From assembly GCF_001514205.1 (NCBI RefSeq), contig NZ_KQ948785.1:54908-118907 (forward strand): 64,000 nt of DNA, in the 5' to 3' direction. The stretch comes from Streptomyces griseoruber. GTDB taxonomy: Bacteria > Actinomycetota > Actinomycetes > Streptomycetales > Streptomycetaceae. Below, one piece after another: positions 15,486-22,493 of this stretch; the stretch's first letter is position 1, and every line of letters begins with the position of its first letter. The translations under genes and the position numbers were made by a program. The notes below the pieces were generated by a model. It worked only from the letters and a program-made list of their open reading frames with translations, had not been told where the DNA came from and did not search any database.

Positions 15486-16482
15486 CGGCCGGGTAGAACT
15501 GGGCGTACCAGCGCCGCAGTTGTCTGATCCCCTTCTCATGGGGGAGCAGGACCGGGCGGGGCTGGTGGATCTTGTGGTCCCAGATGTGGACCTCCTCGCG
15601 GACCTCGCCCAGGGCCTCCGCGCGGAAGACGAGTTTGAGGGCGGGGGTCAGGAACCGGGCACGGGCCGGCTTGCGCAGGTAGTACAGCATCCGGAGTTCG
15701 CTGGTGCGGTCGTCGACGGGGGTGCTGAGGGCCACGGCGGTCACGGAGAGGGCCGGGCCGTGGGTGCGTACCACCATCACGCCGGGGCCGTACATGAAGG
15801 CGTCGAAGGTGTTGTCGATGTCCCGTCCGAGGACGCGGCGCCGGATCCGGCCGCGCACCTCGGCGAACGGGCCGTCCACCTGCCAGTCCTGGACAGGGGG
15901 TTCGGCCTGCCCGTGGATGAAGTGGAAGTGGGACTCGTCGACGATGTTCTCGCGCATCTCCTGGATGTGGACGCGGGCGCGGCAGGTGTCGTCGACGGGC
16001 GAGGCGAAGTCGCGGGCCGTGGTCTCCGGGATCTCGGGGACCTCCCAGGACGGCTCGTCGGGGCCGACGTACACGAGGACGAGTCCGCTGTGCTCGCGCA
16101 CCGGCAGACCGCCGAGGGAGACCTTGGGGGTGCGGACCGCGAACGGCGCCTCGACGCACCGCCCGTCGGTCCCGAACCGCCAGCCGTGGAAGGGGCACTC
16201 GACCGTGCCGTCGACGACCTTCCCGCCGGCGCCGAGGTGTGCGCCGTAGTGGGGGCAGTGGGCGTCCCGCACGGCCGCCCTCCCGTCCGCCCCGCGGAAG
16301 GCGATCAGCGCCCGGCCGAAGTAGTGCAGGTTGACGACCTTGCCCGGCCTCAGCTCACGGCTGCGGAGTACGGCGTACCAGCCGTACGGCACGGTCGGCA
16401 TCGGGTACGCGTCGGCCCGTGGATCGCGGGGGAGGGCGGCGAGGAGTGCTATGGCCTTGTCATGACTCCGTCGTAAAGGCAT
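15343..16482 (-). CDS. Rieske [2Fe-2S] oxygenase, KshA/cholesterol-desaturase-like
   Basis: This 379-residue protein has a Rieske site CPHYGAHL and CPFHGW (residues about 76 and 95). The mononuclear iron motif is ENIVDESHFHFIHG. The C-terminal LRRWYAQFYP resembles steroid-type oxygenases (KshA, DAF-36/Neverland). It likely hydroxylates or desaturates a sterol-like or hydrophobic substrate using an unlinked reductase. The last 37 residues (from about SVRPPHP) are Pro/Arg-rich and antisense to a DUF6191 remnant, so the native C-terminus has probably been lost by a deletion. The start is ATG 16482. Confidence 0.85.
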   Translation of the reverse strand: MPLRRSHDKAIALLAALPRDPRADAYPMPTVPYGWYAVLRSRELRPGKVVNLHYFGRALIAFRGADGRAAVRDAHCPHYGAHLGAGGKVVDGTVECPFHGWRFGTDGRCVEAPFAVRTPKVSLGGLPVREHSGLVLVYVGPDEPSWEVPEIPETTARDFASPVDDTCRARVHIQEMRENIVDESHFHFIHGQAEPPVQDWQVDGPFAEVRGRIRRRVLGRDIDNTFDAFMYGPGVMVVRTHGPALSVTAVALSTPVDDRTSELRMLYYLRKPARARFLTPALKLVFRAEALGEVREEVHIWDHKIHQPRPVLLPHEKGIRQLRRWYAQFYPAVTDRIAEADSVRPPHPRQDPPSSGAAAPRPPRRPAAPEPTRPARSGG

Positions 16483-16491
16483 GGGGTGATG

Positions 16492-16509
16492 CTAGTGCCG
16501 CGGCACTAG
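16492..16509. repeat. 18-bp derivative of the CTAG-TGCCGCGGCA element
   Basis: The sequence CTAGTGCCGCGGCACTAG is a perfect palindrome. It equals the left 14 bases of the 169-bp element followed directly by its terminal CTAG. It lies between the aldehyde dehydrogenase stop and the Rieske start and may act as a terminator separating them. Confidence 0.7.
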
Positions 16510-16528
16510 ATCCGCGGGGGCCGGCGGG

Positions 16529-17992
16529 TCAGAGGAACCTGCGCAGGAGGCGGGCCTTCGTCGGGGTGTACGGCGGGTAGACCGCCCGGAGGGGGTCCAG
16601 CAGCAGGGGCTTGTCCAGGACGGCCTTGGTGTGGCTGAAGGTGTCGATCGAGTGCGCCCCGTGGTAGCGGCCCAGGCCGCTCTCGCCGACGCCGCCGAAG
16701 GGCAGGCCGGGCACGGTGAGGTGGGCGTTCGGGACGCCGAAGGCGAGGGCGCCGGAGGAGGTCTCGGTGGTGAGCCGGTGCTTGGCGTGCCGGGAGGCGG
16801 TGAAGCCGTAGAGGGCGAGGGGCTTGTCCCGGGCCGTGATGAAGGCGATCGCCGCGTCGAGGTCGGGGACGCGCACGATCGGCAGGATCGGGCCGAAGAT
16901 CTCCTCGCGCATCACGGGCGCGTCCGGGTCGACGTCGGCGAGGACGGTGGGGGCGAGGTAGCGGGTCGTACGGTCGTGTTCGCCGCCGGTGACCAGACGG
17001 GCGCCGCCGTCGCCGTCCCGGTCGAGCAGGGTCAGCAGGCGGTCGAAGTGGCGGTCGTTGACGACCCGGCCGTAGTCGGCGCTCGCGGCCGGGTCGGTGC
17101 CGAACATCTCCTGGATCGCGGTGGTGAGGTGCCGTTCCAGGGCGGGTGCCGTGTCGCCGATCGCGAGGACGTAGTCGGGGGCGGTGCAGGACTGGCCGGC
17201 GTTCATGAACTTGCCCCAGGCGATGCGGCGGGCGGCGGCCCTGAGGTCGGCGCCCGGCTCGACCACGGCGGGGGACTTGCCGCCCAGTTCGAGGGTGACG
17301 GGGGTGAGGCGGCGGGCCGCGGCGGCCATCACCACACGGCCGACGGTGCCGTTGCCGGTGTAGAAGATGTGGTCGAACGGCTGCTCCAGCAGGTCCGTCG
17401 TCTCCGGCACCCCGCCCTCGACGACCGCCACGGCCTCCGGGTCCAGGGCCCGGGGCAGCAGATCGGCGAGCAGCGCGGAGGTCGCGGGGGCGAGTTCGCT
17501 GGGCTTGATCACCGCGCAGTTGCCCGCCGCGAGGGCGCCGACGAGGGGCGCGAGCGCCAGCATCACGGGGTAGTTCCAGGGGCTGATGATCAGGACCGTG
17601 CCCAGCGGCTCCCGTACGGTCCGGGCGCGGGCCGGGGCGAGGGAGACGGGGACCGGGACGCGGCGGGGGCGCAGCCAGCGGCCCAGGTGGCGCAGGGTGT
17701 GGTCGATCTCGTTGACGACGAAACCGGTCTCGGTGAGATGGGCCTCGGTGCCGTTCTTTCCGAGGTCGGCGTGGAGGGCGGCGGCGAACTCGGCCCGGTG
17801 GGTGGTCAGGAGGTCGCGCAGGGAGCGCAGTTGGGCCTTGCGCCAGGCGGTGGGGCGGGTGCGGCCGGTGGCGAAGGCGGTGCGCAGGCGGGTGACGGTC
17901 GCGGCGGGAGCGGTGGCCGTGGTGGTGATGGCGGTCGTGGTGGTGATGGCGGTCGTGGCGGTCGTGGCGGTCGTGCGGGGCGTGGTGGTCAT
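16529..17992 (-). CDS. NAD(P)-dependent aldehyde dehydrogenase
   Basis: This 487-residue class-3-like aldehyde dehydrogenase starts at ATG 17992; an ATG three codons upstream is also possible. The catalytic Cys is in NAGQSCTAPDYV, the general base Glu in VTLELGGKSP, and the cofactor/structural motifs are ISPWNYPV and GNGTVGR. The short C-terminal hydrophobic part resembles fatty aldehyde dehydrogenases and coniferyl aldehyde dehydrogenases. Residues 1-30 are a Thr/Ala-rich repeat (TTATTATTAITTT), unusual for the family and probably a slippage product. Transcription starts from the palindromic divergent region at 18005. Confidence 0.9.
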   Translation of the reverse strand: MTTTPRTTATTATTAITTTTAITTTATAPAATVTRLRTAFATGRTRPTAWRKAQLRSLRDLLTTHRAEFAAALHADLGKNGTEAHLTETGFVVNEIDHTLRHLGRWLRPRRVPVPVSLAPARARTVREPLGTVLIISPWNYPVMLALAPLVGALAAGNCAVIKPSELAPATSALLADLLPRALDPEAVAVVEGGVPETTDLLEQPFDHIFYTGNGTVGRVVMAAAARRLTPVTLELGGKSPAVVEPGADLRAAARRIAWGKFMNAGQSCTAPDYVLAIGDTAPALERHLTTAIQEMFGTDPAASADYGRVVNDRHFDRLLTLLDRDGDGGARLVTGGEHDRTTRYLAPTVLADVDPDAPVMREEIFGPILPIVRVPDLDAAIAFITARDKPLALYGFTASRHAKHRLTTETSSGALAFGVPNAHLTVPGLPFGGVGESGLGRYHGAHSIDTFSHTKAVLDKPLLLDPLRAVYPPYTPTKARLLRRFL

Positions 17993-18004
17993 GGTGCGCA
18001 CGAT

Positions 18005-18033
18005 ATGCTAAACGAAAGCCTTTCGTTTAGCAT
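18005..18033. promoter_or_regulatory. 29-bp perfect palindromic operator between divergent genes
   Basis: The arms ATGCTAAACGAAAG and CTTTCGTTTAGCAT flank one central base without a mismatch. The site lies 12 bases before the aldehyde dehydrogenase start and 16 bases before the DUF1569 start. It is AT-rich compared with its surroundings, so it likely contains the -10 regions of both genes. A TetR- or MarR-type repressor is the likely ligand; a broken tetR gene lies just downstream (18515). Confidence 0.75.
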
Positions 18034-18049
18034 TGCCTATGCTGGGGGC

Positions 18050-18508
18050 ATGCCCACCGCCCCCGCCCCCCTCACCCGGCTCGCCGAGCAGCTCGGCGCC
18101 TCCCTCGACCGGCCCGAGAGCGACCTCCTCGCGCCGGGTGCCTCCTGGAACCTCTCCCAGACGCTCCAGCACTGCGCCCAGACCGTCCGCTACTCGGTGA
18201 CCGGCTACCCCCGGCTGAAGCCGGCCCTCTTCCGGGCCACCGCCGGGACCCTCGCCAAGCACGTCTTCCTGCGCCGGGGAGCCACCCGGCACTCCCTCGA
18301 CGCGGAACTCGACGGCGCCCCGCCGCTGGACCCCGCGCTCCCCGCCGCCGAGGCGGCCGCACGGCTCGCGGACGCGGTGTCCCTCTTCACCGCACACACC
18401 GGGCCGCACCGGCTCCACCCGGCGTACGGCCGCTGCACCCACGCCCAGTACGAGCGGCTGCACGCCATGCACCTGGCCGAGCATCTGCCAGGGCTGGCCG
18501 ATGCCTGA
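18050..18508 (+). CDS. DUF1569 family protein
   Basis: The 152-residue protein starts at ATG 18050. The motifs WNLSQTLQHCAQTVRYSV and HAMHLAEHLPG place it in DUF1569, a DinB-like four-helix family with a probable metal site. Function is unknown. It shares the palindromic operator at 18005 with the aldehyde dehydrogenase, which suggests both respond to the same signal. Confidence 0.8.
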   Translation: MPTAPAPLTRLAEQLGASLDRPESDLLAPGASWNLSQTLQHCAQTVRYSVTGYPRLKPALFRATAGTLAKHVFLRRGATRHSLDAELDGAPPLDPALPAAEAAARLADAVSLFTAHTGPHRLHPAYGRCTHAQYERLHAMHLAEHLPGLADA

Positions 18509-18514
18509 GGGCCC

Positions 18515-18695
18515 CGTGAGGATGCGGGCGGCGGCCCGCCCCGGCGCGGTCGGCCCCGGGACGCCGGACGGGACCGGGCCCTGCTGGAGGCCACACCGGC
18601 CGTGCCGGCCGAGAGCGGGTACGGCGGGCTGACCACCGGCGCGGTGGCGGCCCGGGCCGGGGTCTCCACCGCGACGCGCTGCCACCGCGAGCCTG
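18515..18695 (+). pseudogene. TetR-family regulator, N-terminal remnant
   Basis: In one frame the sequence reads RRGRPRDAGRDRALLEAT, AESGYGGLTTGAVAARAGVS and TAT. This is the DNA-binding half of a typical TetR protein. There is no proper start codon. The reading changes into an inverted IS481-type transposase fragment near 18690. The intact protein may once have bound the operator at 18005. Confidence 0.65.
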
Positions 18696-18846
18696 ACCGG
18701 GGAGAGCGGACGGAAAGGCCCGCCTCGCCCTCGGCCCGCCAGCGGCGGATCCACTTGTGGGCCGTGGCGCGGGAGACACCCCTTTCGGCGGCCACATGAG
18801 CGACGGGGCGGCCTGCGCAGACCCGTTCGACCAGCAGCGCTCGTGA
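18690..18846 (-). pseudogene. IS481-type transposase, N-terminal helix-turn-helix remnant
   Basis: On the minus strand ALLVERVCAGRPVAHVAAER, then GVSRATAHKWIRRW and RAEGEAGLSVRS, match the N-terminal HTH of IS481-family transposases. The usual start region is interrupted by a stop, and the catalytic DDE domain is absent. It abuts the broken tetR gene, so an insertion followed by deletion is likely. Confidence 0.6.
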
Positions 18847-18855
18847 TCAATACAC

Positions 18856-19281
18856 CTAGACGCGAGGTTCGGGCAGCAGTGCCAGCGCCTCCACCTCCAG
18901 CAACAGTTCGGGCCGGAACAGGGCCGCCACCTGGACGGCGGTGCTGGCGGGCGGGCGCTCGACGTCGATGTACCGGTCGCGGGCCTCGCGTACGGCGGGC
19001 AGGTGGGCGACGTCGGTGACGTAGAAAGTGAACTTCACGACGCTCTCGAAGCCGGTGCCCGCCGCGGCCAGGCAGCGGCGGAGGTTCTCGAAGACCTGCA
19101 GAGCCTGCGCGGCCGGGTCGCCCTCGCCGACCACCCTGCCGTCGGCGTCGAGGGCGATCTGCCCGGAGACCGCCACCAGCCGCCCGGTCCCCATGACCAC
19201 ATGCGTGTAGCCGGTGCCCGGGGCGACCCCCTCCGGTGCGGCGAGGTGCGTGAGGTGCGGTGCGCTGTGGGTGGGTGCCAT
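18856..19281 (-). CDS. RidA/YjgF-family enamine/imine deaminase
   Basis: The 141-residue protein starts at ATG 19281. Family features are LVAVSGQIALDADGRVVGEG, QALQVFENLRRCLAAAG, FTFYVTD and the C-terminal VQVAALFRPELLLEVEALAL. RidA proteins hydrolyse reactive enamines released by PLP enzymes. The gene follows the aminotransferase at 19324 by 42 bases on the same strand, which makes functional pairing plausible. Confidence 0.9.
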   Translation of the reverse strand: MAPTHSAPHLTHLAAPEGVAPGTGYTHVVMGTGRLVAVSGQIALDADGRVVGEGDPAAQALQVFENLRRCLAAAGTGFESVVKFTFYVTDVAHLPAVREARDRYIDVERPPASTAVQVAALFRPELLLEVEALALLPEPRV

Positions 19282-19323
19282 GGCGCGCATTCTGCACGGC
19301 GGTCCCGGGCGGACGCAGGTGGA

Positions 19324-20508
19324 TTACGCCGTGGGCTCCAGGGTGGAGACGAACTTGCCCAGCCGGGCGAGGCCCTCCCGCAGTTCACCGGCCGACGCCG
19401 CGTACGACAGCCGTACATGGGTCTCGGCCGTGCCCACGCCGAAGTCCCGGCCCGGGGTGAGCGCCACATGGGCCTCCCGCAGGGCGCGGGCGCAGAACTC
19501 CCAGGAGGTCAGGCCGGTGGCGCTGACGTCGAAGTAGGCGTAGAACGCGCCGTCCGGAGGGACGGGCACCGGCAGGCCGATGCGGTCCAGGCCGTCCAGG
19601 ACGAGCGCACGGCGCTCGGCGAACTCCACCCGGCGCGCCTCGGCCACGGCCAGGGACTCGGGGGTGAAGCAGGCCAGGGCGGCGTGCTGGGCCGGGGCGG
19701 AGGCGCACAGGAAGTAGTTCTGGGCGAGGCGCTCCAGCGCGGGCACGAGGGCCTCGGGGACGACACACCAGCCGAGCCGCCAGCCGGTCATGCCGAAGTA
19801 CTTCGAGAAGCTGTTGATGACGACCGCGTCGGGGTCGTGCGCGAGGGCGCTGCCCGGCGGGCGGCCGAGGTCGTCGGGGTCGCTCAGGTCGAGGTAGATC
19901 TCGTCGACCAGCCGCCACGCCCCCCGCTCCCGGGCGAGGGCGCACAGGGCCCGGAGCTCGTCCGCCGGGACCGAGGTGCCCGTGGGGTTGGAGGGGGTGG
20001 CGATCATGACGCCGCGGGTGCGGTCCGACCAGTACGACCGTACGGACGCCGCATCCAGCTGGAAGCGGGAGGCCGGGGTGGTCGGGACGAGGGTGACGCG
20101 GGCGCCGAAGCTCTCCACGATCTGCCGGTTGCACGGGTAGGACGGGTCCGCGATCAGCACCTCGTCGCCGGGGTCGACGAGGGCGGCGGTGGCCAGCACC
20201 AGCGCGGCGGAGGCGCCCGCGGTCACCGCCACCCGGGCCGGATCGACCTCGACGCCGTGCCGGTCGGCGTAGAAGCGGGCGATCGCCTGCCGCAGCGCGG
20301 GCAGCCCGAGCGCCGCGGTGTACGCCATGGGCCGGCCGTCCATGGCGTCCCGCATGGCCTCCAGGACGGCGGGCGGCGCGCCGAAGTCGGGCTCGCCCAG
20401 GCTGAGTTTGACGACGTGGTGGCCCGCCGCCTCCAGTTCGGCGGCCTGCTTGCCGAACTCCATGGCGTAGAAGGGGGCGATGGCCCGGGCGCGCTGCGAG
20501 ATCCTCAT
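19324..20508 (-). CDS. PLP-dependent aminotransferase (class I/II)
   Basis: The 394-residue enzyme has the fold-type I pattern. The glycine-rich phosphate site is TAGASAALVLA, the substrate motif SNPTGTSVP, and the cofactor Asp/Tyr region VDEIYLDLS. The Schiff-base Lys is in NSFSKYFGMTGWRLGW, and the C-terminal substrate Arg in HVRLSYA. It resembles aspartate/arginine-pyruvate type aminotransferases; the true substrates are unknown. It lies 48 bases downstream of pstB on the same strand and 42 bases upstream of ridA, so read-through from the Pst-like operon is possible. Confidence 0.9.
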   Translation of the reverse strand: MRISQRARAIAPFYAMEFGKQAAELEAAGHHVVKLSLGEPDFGAPPAVLEAMRDAMDGRPMAYTAALGLPALRQAIARFYADRHGVEVDPARVAVTAGASAALVLATAALVDPGDEVLIADPSYPCNRQIVESFGARVTLVPTTPASRFQLDAASVRSYWSDRTRGVMIATPSNPTGTSVPADELRALCALARERGAWRLVDEIYLDLSDPDDLGRPPGSALAHDPDAVVINSFSKYFGMTGWRLGWCVVPEALVPALERLAQNYFLCASAPAQHAALACFTPESLAVAEARRVEFAERRALVLDGLDRIGLPVPVPPDGAFYAYFDVSATGLTSWEFCARALREAHVALTPGRDFGVGTAETHVRLSYAASAGELREGLARLGKFVSTLEPTA

Positions 20509-20556
20509 ACCGCCGATTTTCCGACAGGCGGGTGCCGGCCGGGGCAGGTGGTCGGC

Positions 20557-21414
20557 TCAGCCGAAACGGCCGGCCACATAGTCGGCGGTGCGCCGGTCCT
20601 GCGGGGAGCCGAAGATGTCCTCGGTGGGGCCCGCCTCGACGATCTGGCCGGGGGTGCCCTGCTCGGCGAGGAAGAAGGCGCACTGCTGGGAGACGCGGTT
20701 GGCCTGCTGCATGTTGTGGGTGACGATCACGACCGTGACCTGCCCGGCCAGCTCCTGGATGGTCTCCTCCACGCGGCGCGTCGAGGTGGGGTCGAGCGCC
20801 GAGCACGGCTCGTCCATCAGCAGCACCCGGGGCCGCACGGCCAGGGCCCGCGCGATGCACAGCCGCTGCTGCTGGCCGCCGGAGAGCGCGCCGCCGGGCT
20901 GCCGCAGCCGGTCGCGGACCTCCTTCCACAGGCCGGCCCGGGACAGGGACTCCTCGACCAGGACGTCCTTCTCGCGGCGGTTCGCCTTGGTGCCGGTCAG
21001 GCGCAGGCCCGCGACCACGTTGTCGTAGATCGACATGGCGGGGAACGGGTTCGGCTTCTGGAAGACCATCCCGATCCTGCGGCGGGCGTCCGTCAGCCGC
21101 CACGAGGGGTCGTAGATGTCCTCGCCCTCGAAGAGCACCTCGCCGCCGAAGCGGGCGGCCGGGATCATCTCGTGCATCCGGTTCAGGGTGCGCAGGAAGG
21201 TCGACTTGCCGCAGCCGGAGGGGCCGATGAGGGCGGTCACCCGGCCGGCGGGCATGGTCAGCGACACCCGGCTGAGCACCTGGTGGGTGCCGAACCAGGC
21301 CGAGACGGCGCGGGCGTCGAGGGTGGCGGGGTCACCGGTCGGTCCTACGGGCGGGAGGACGACGGTGTCGGTCAGGGGATCGGTCACTTCGGTCACTTCG
21401 GTCACTTCGGTCAT
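20557..21414 (-). CDS. pstB: Phosphate ABC transporter ATP-binding protein
   Basis: The 285-residue ATPase has Walker A GPSGCGKST, a PstB-type LNRMHEMIP, Q-loop VFQKPNPFP, signature LSGGQQQRLCIARALA and Walker B LLMDEPCSALDP, with the H-switch in VTHNMQQANRVS. It energises phosphate uptake through PstC/PstA. Its N-terminus is MTEVTEVTEVTD, encoded by three 9-bp repeats (21382-21408). Unusually it is separated from pstC/pstA by four genes and directly follows a sortase-like gene, with ten bases between them. Confidence 0.95.
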   Translation of the reverse strand: MTEVTEVTEVTDPLTDTVVLPPVGPTGDPATLDARAVSAWFGTHQVLSRVSLTMPAGRVTALIGPSGCGKSTFLRTLNRMHEMIPAARFGGEVLFEGEDIYDPSWRLTDARRRIGMVFQKPNPFPAMSIYDNVVAGLRLTGTKANRREKDVLVEESLSRAGLWKEVRDRLRQPGGALSGGQQQRLCIARALAVRPRVLLMDEPCSALDPTSTRRVEETIQELAGQVTVVIVTHNMQQANRVSQQCAFFLAEQGTPGQIVEAGPTEDIFGSPQDRRTADYVAGRFG

Positions 21415-21424
21415 GGCTGACACC

Positions 21425-22315
21425 TCACAGCAGATTGGGCAGGAGCTCGGTGGTGCGGGTGGCGACCTGGAGGCCGAGGACCGCGACGACCGGGGCGAAC
21501 ACGATCCAGGTCTGGTGGCGGCCCCACCGGTGCCAGGCCCAGACGGCGGCCACCGCGGCGAGCAGCAGCGCCTGGAGCCACATCACCAGCGGCCACGGCA
21601 CCCCGTCGGGCCGGGCCAGCGGCTCCTCGGACGCGGGGAGCGTGCCGGAGCGGATCACCGCGGCCGGGGTCGGGAAGGGCGTGGACATCAGGTCGGCGTC
21701 CACGCGCAGGACCCCGGACGGGACGAAACGGGAGCCGGTGGCGGTGACCAGGACCAGCCGTCCCTTGCCGGAGGCGAGCGGCGCGGGCGCCGGGTCACCG
21801 GCCCGTCGTACGCCGCTGACCCGGTACGTCGCCCTGCCCTGGCCGGTGGTCACACTGAACGTGTCGCCCGCCGTGAGGGAGGGGAGCCCGCAGAAGGGGC
21901 CGCCGTAGGCGGCGGCGCGGCCCATCAGGACACTGGTGCCGGCCTGGCCGGGCATCGGGGTGTCACGGCGGTGGCCGGGGCCGTCGGTGAGGACGGAGGA
22001 GTCGGTGCCCTCCAGGACGACCTGGGTCGTCCCCAGGCGGGGGACGTCGATGAGCGCGACCGGGGTGCCGGGGGCGAGCAGCCGGCCGTCCTGATCGGTC
22101 TGCGCGACCGGGGCGGTGCCGAGGGCGAGCTGATTGCGCAGCTCGTCGAAGGCCGCGTGCTGTGCGGAGTGTTCCTGCGCGCCGCTGATCACCAGCAGCT
22201 GTGCGGTGATGCCGAGCAGCAGGGCGGCGAGGCCGAGCAGGCCGCCGCGGGCGAGATGGCGGACGGCGGTGACGCTGTGGACGCGGGGGAGCGTCAGGGG
22301 TACGGCGACCGTCAC
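21425..22315 (-). CDS. Sortase-fold membrane protein lacking catalytic His and Cys
   Basis: The 296-residue protein has an N-terminal membrane helix (about 22-45), an extracytoplasmic sortase domain and two C-terminal membrane helices. The domain shows the class E/F layout: GPGHRRDTPMPGQAGTSVL, GDTFSVTT, YRVSGV, LVLVTATGSRF. In active sortases GH follows the first block, but here it is MGR (Arg 133). The LVTC motif is VTA (Ala 192); the Arg (204) remains. It should therefore be transpeptidase-inactive, possibly a structural or binding partner of the wall-exposed Pst proteins. It lies directly upstream of pstB. Confidence 0.8.
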   Translation of the reverse strand: MTVAVPLTLPRVHSVTAVRHLARGGLLGLAALLLGITAQLLVISGAQEHSAQHAAFDELRNQLALGTAPVAQTDQDGRLLAPGTPVALIDVPRLGTTQVVLEGTDSSVLTDGPGHRRDTPMPGQAGTSVLMGRAAAYGGPFCGLPSLTAGDTFSVTTGQGRATYRVSGVRRAGDPAPAPLASGKGRLVLVTATGSRFVPSGVLRVDADLMSTPFPTPAAVIRSGTLPASEEPLARPDGVPWPLVMWLQALLLAAVAAVWAWHRWGRHQTWIVFAPVVAVLGLQVATRTTELLPNLL

Positions 22316-22336
22316 GGCGGCCCGCCTCCTTCAGGA

Positions 22337-22396
22337 CAGGGGTACGGACAGGGGTATGCACAGGGGCACGCACAGGGGTGCGCACAGGGGTCGGGG
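22337..22396. repeat. 12-bp tandem repeats (five units)
   Basis: Five units of ACAGGGG followed by five variable bases (for example ACAGGGGTACGG) lie between the sortase-like start and the upstream gene's terminator hairpin. They may influence the leader of the sortase-pstB mRNA. Confidence 0.75.
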
Positions 22397-22402
22397 CCGG
22401 TC

Positions 22403-22440
22403 GGCCGGGGAGACACTCCCTCAGTGGTCTCCCCGGCCGC
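22403..22440 (-). terminator. Strong hairpin inside the Pst-like operon
   Basis: Perfect 13-base arms CGGCCGGGGAGAC and GTCTCCCCGGCCG enclose a 12-base loop. It lies 45 bases after the stop of the 657-residue protein gene and before the sortase-like gene. It could attenuate expression of the last two genes or protect the upstream mRNA 3' end. Confidence 0.65.
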
Positions 22441-22443
22441 CGG

Positions 22444-22493
22444 GATCCGGTGTGATCCGGTGTGATCCGGTGGGATCAGGTGGATCAGGTGGA
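22444..22493. repeat. 10-bp tandem repeats at a gene end
   Basis: Units of GATCCGGTGT, GATCCGGTGG and GATCAGGTGG run directly into the stop codon (22485-22487) of the secreted binding-protein gene, consistent with slippage at the 3' end. Confidence 0.7.

Noticed and set aside
19003..21420. 805-codon open frame on the + strand
   Set aside because: It runs antisense to ridA, the aminotransferase and pstB, all of which have clear motifs; its composition is that of a GC-skewed shadow.
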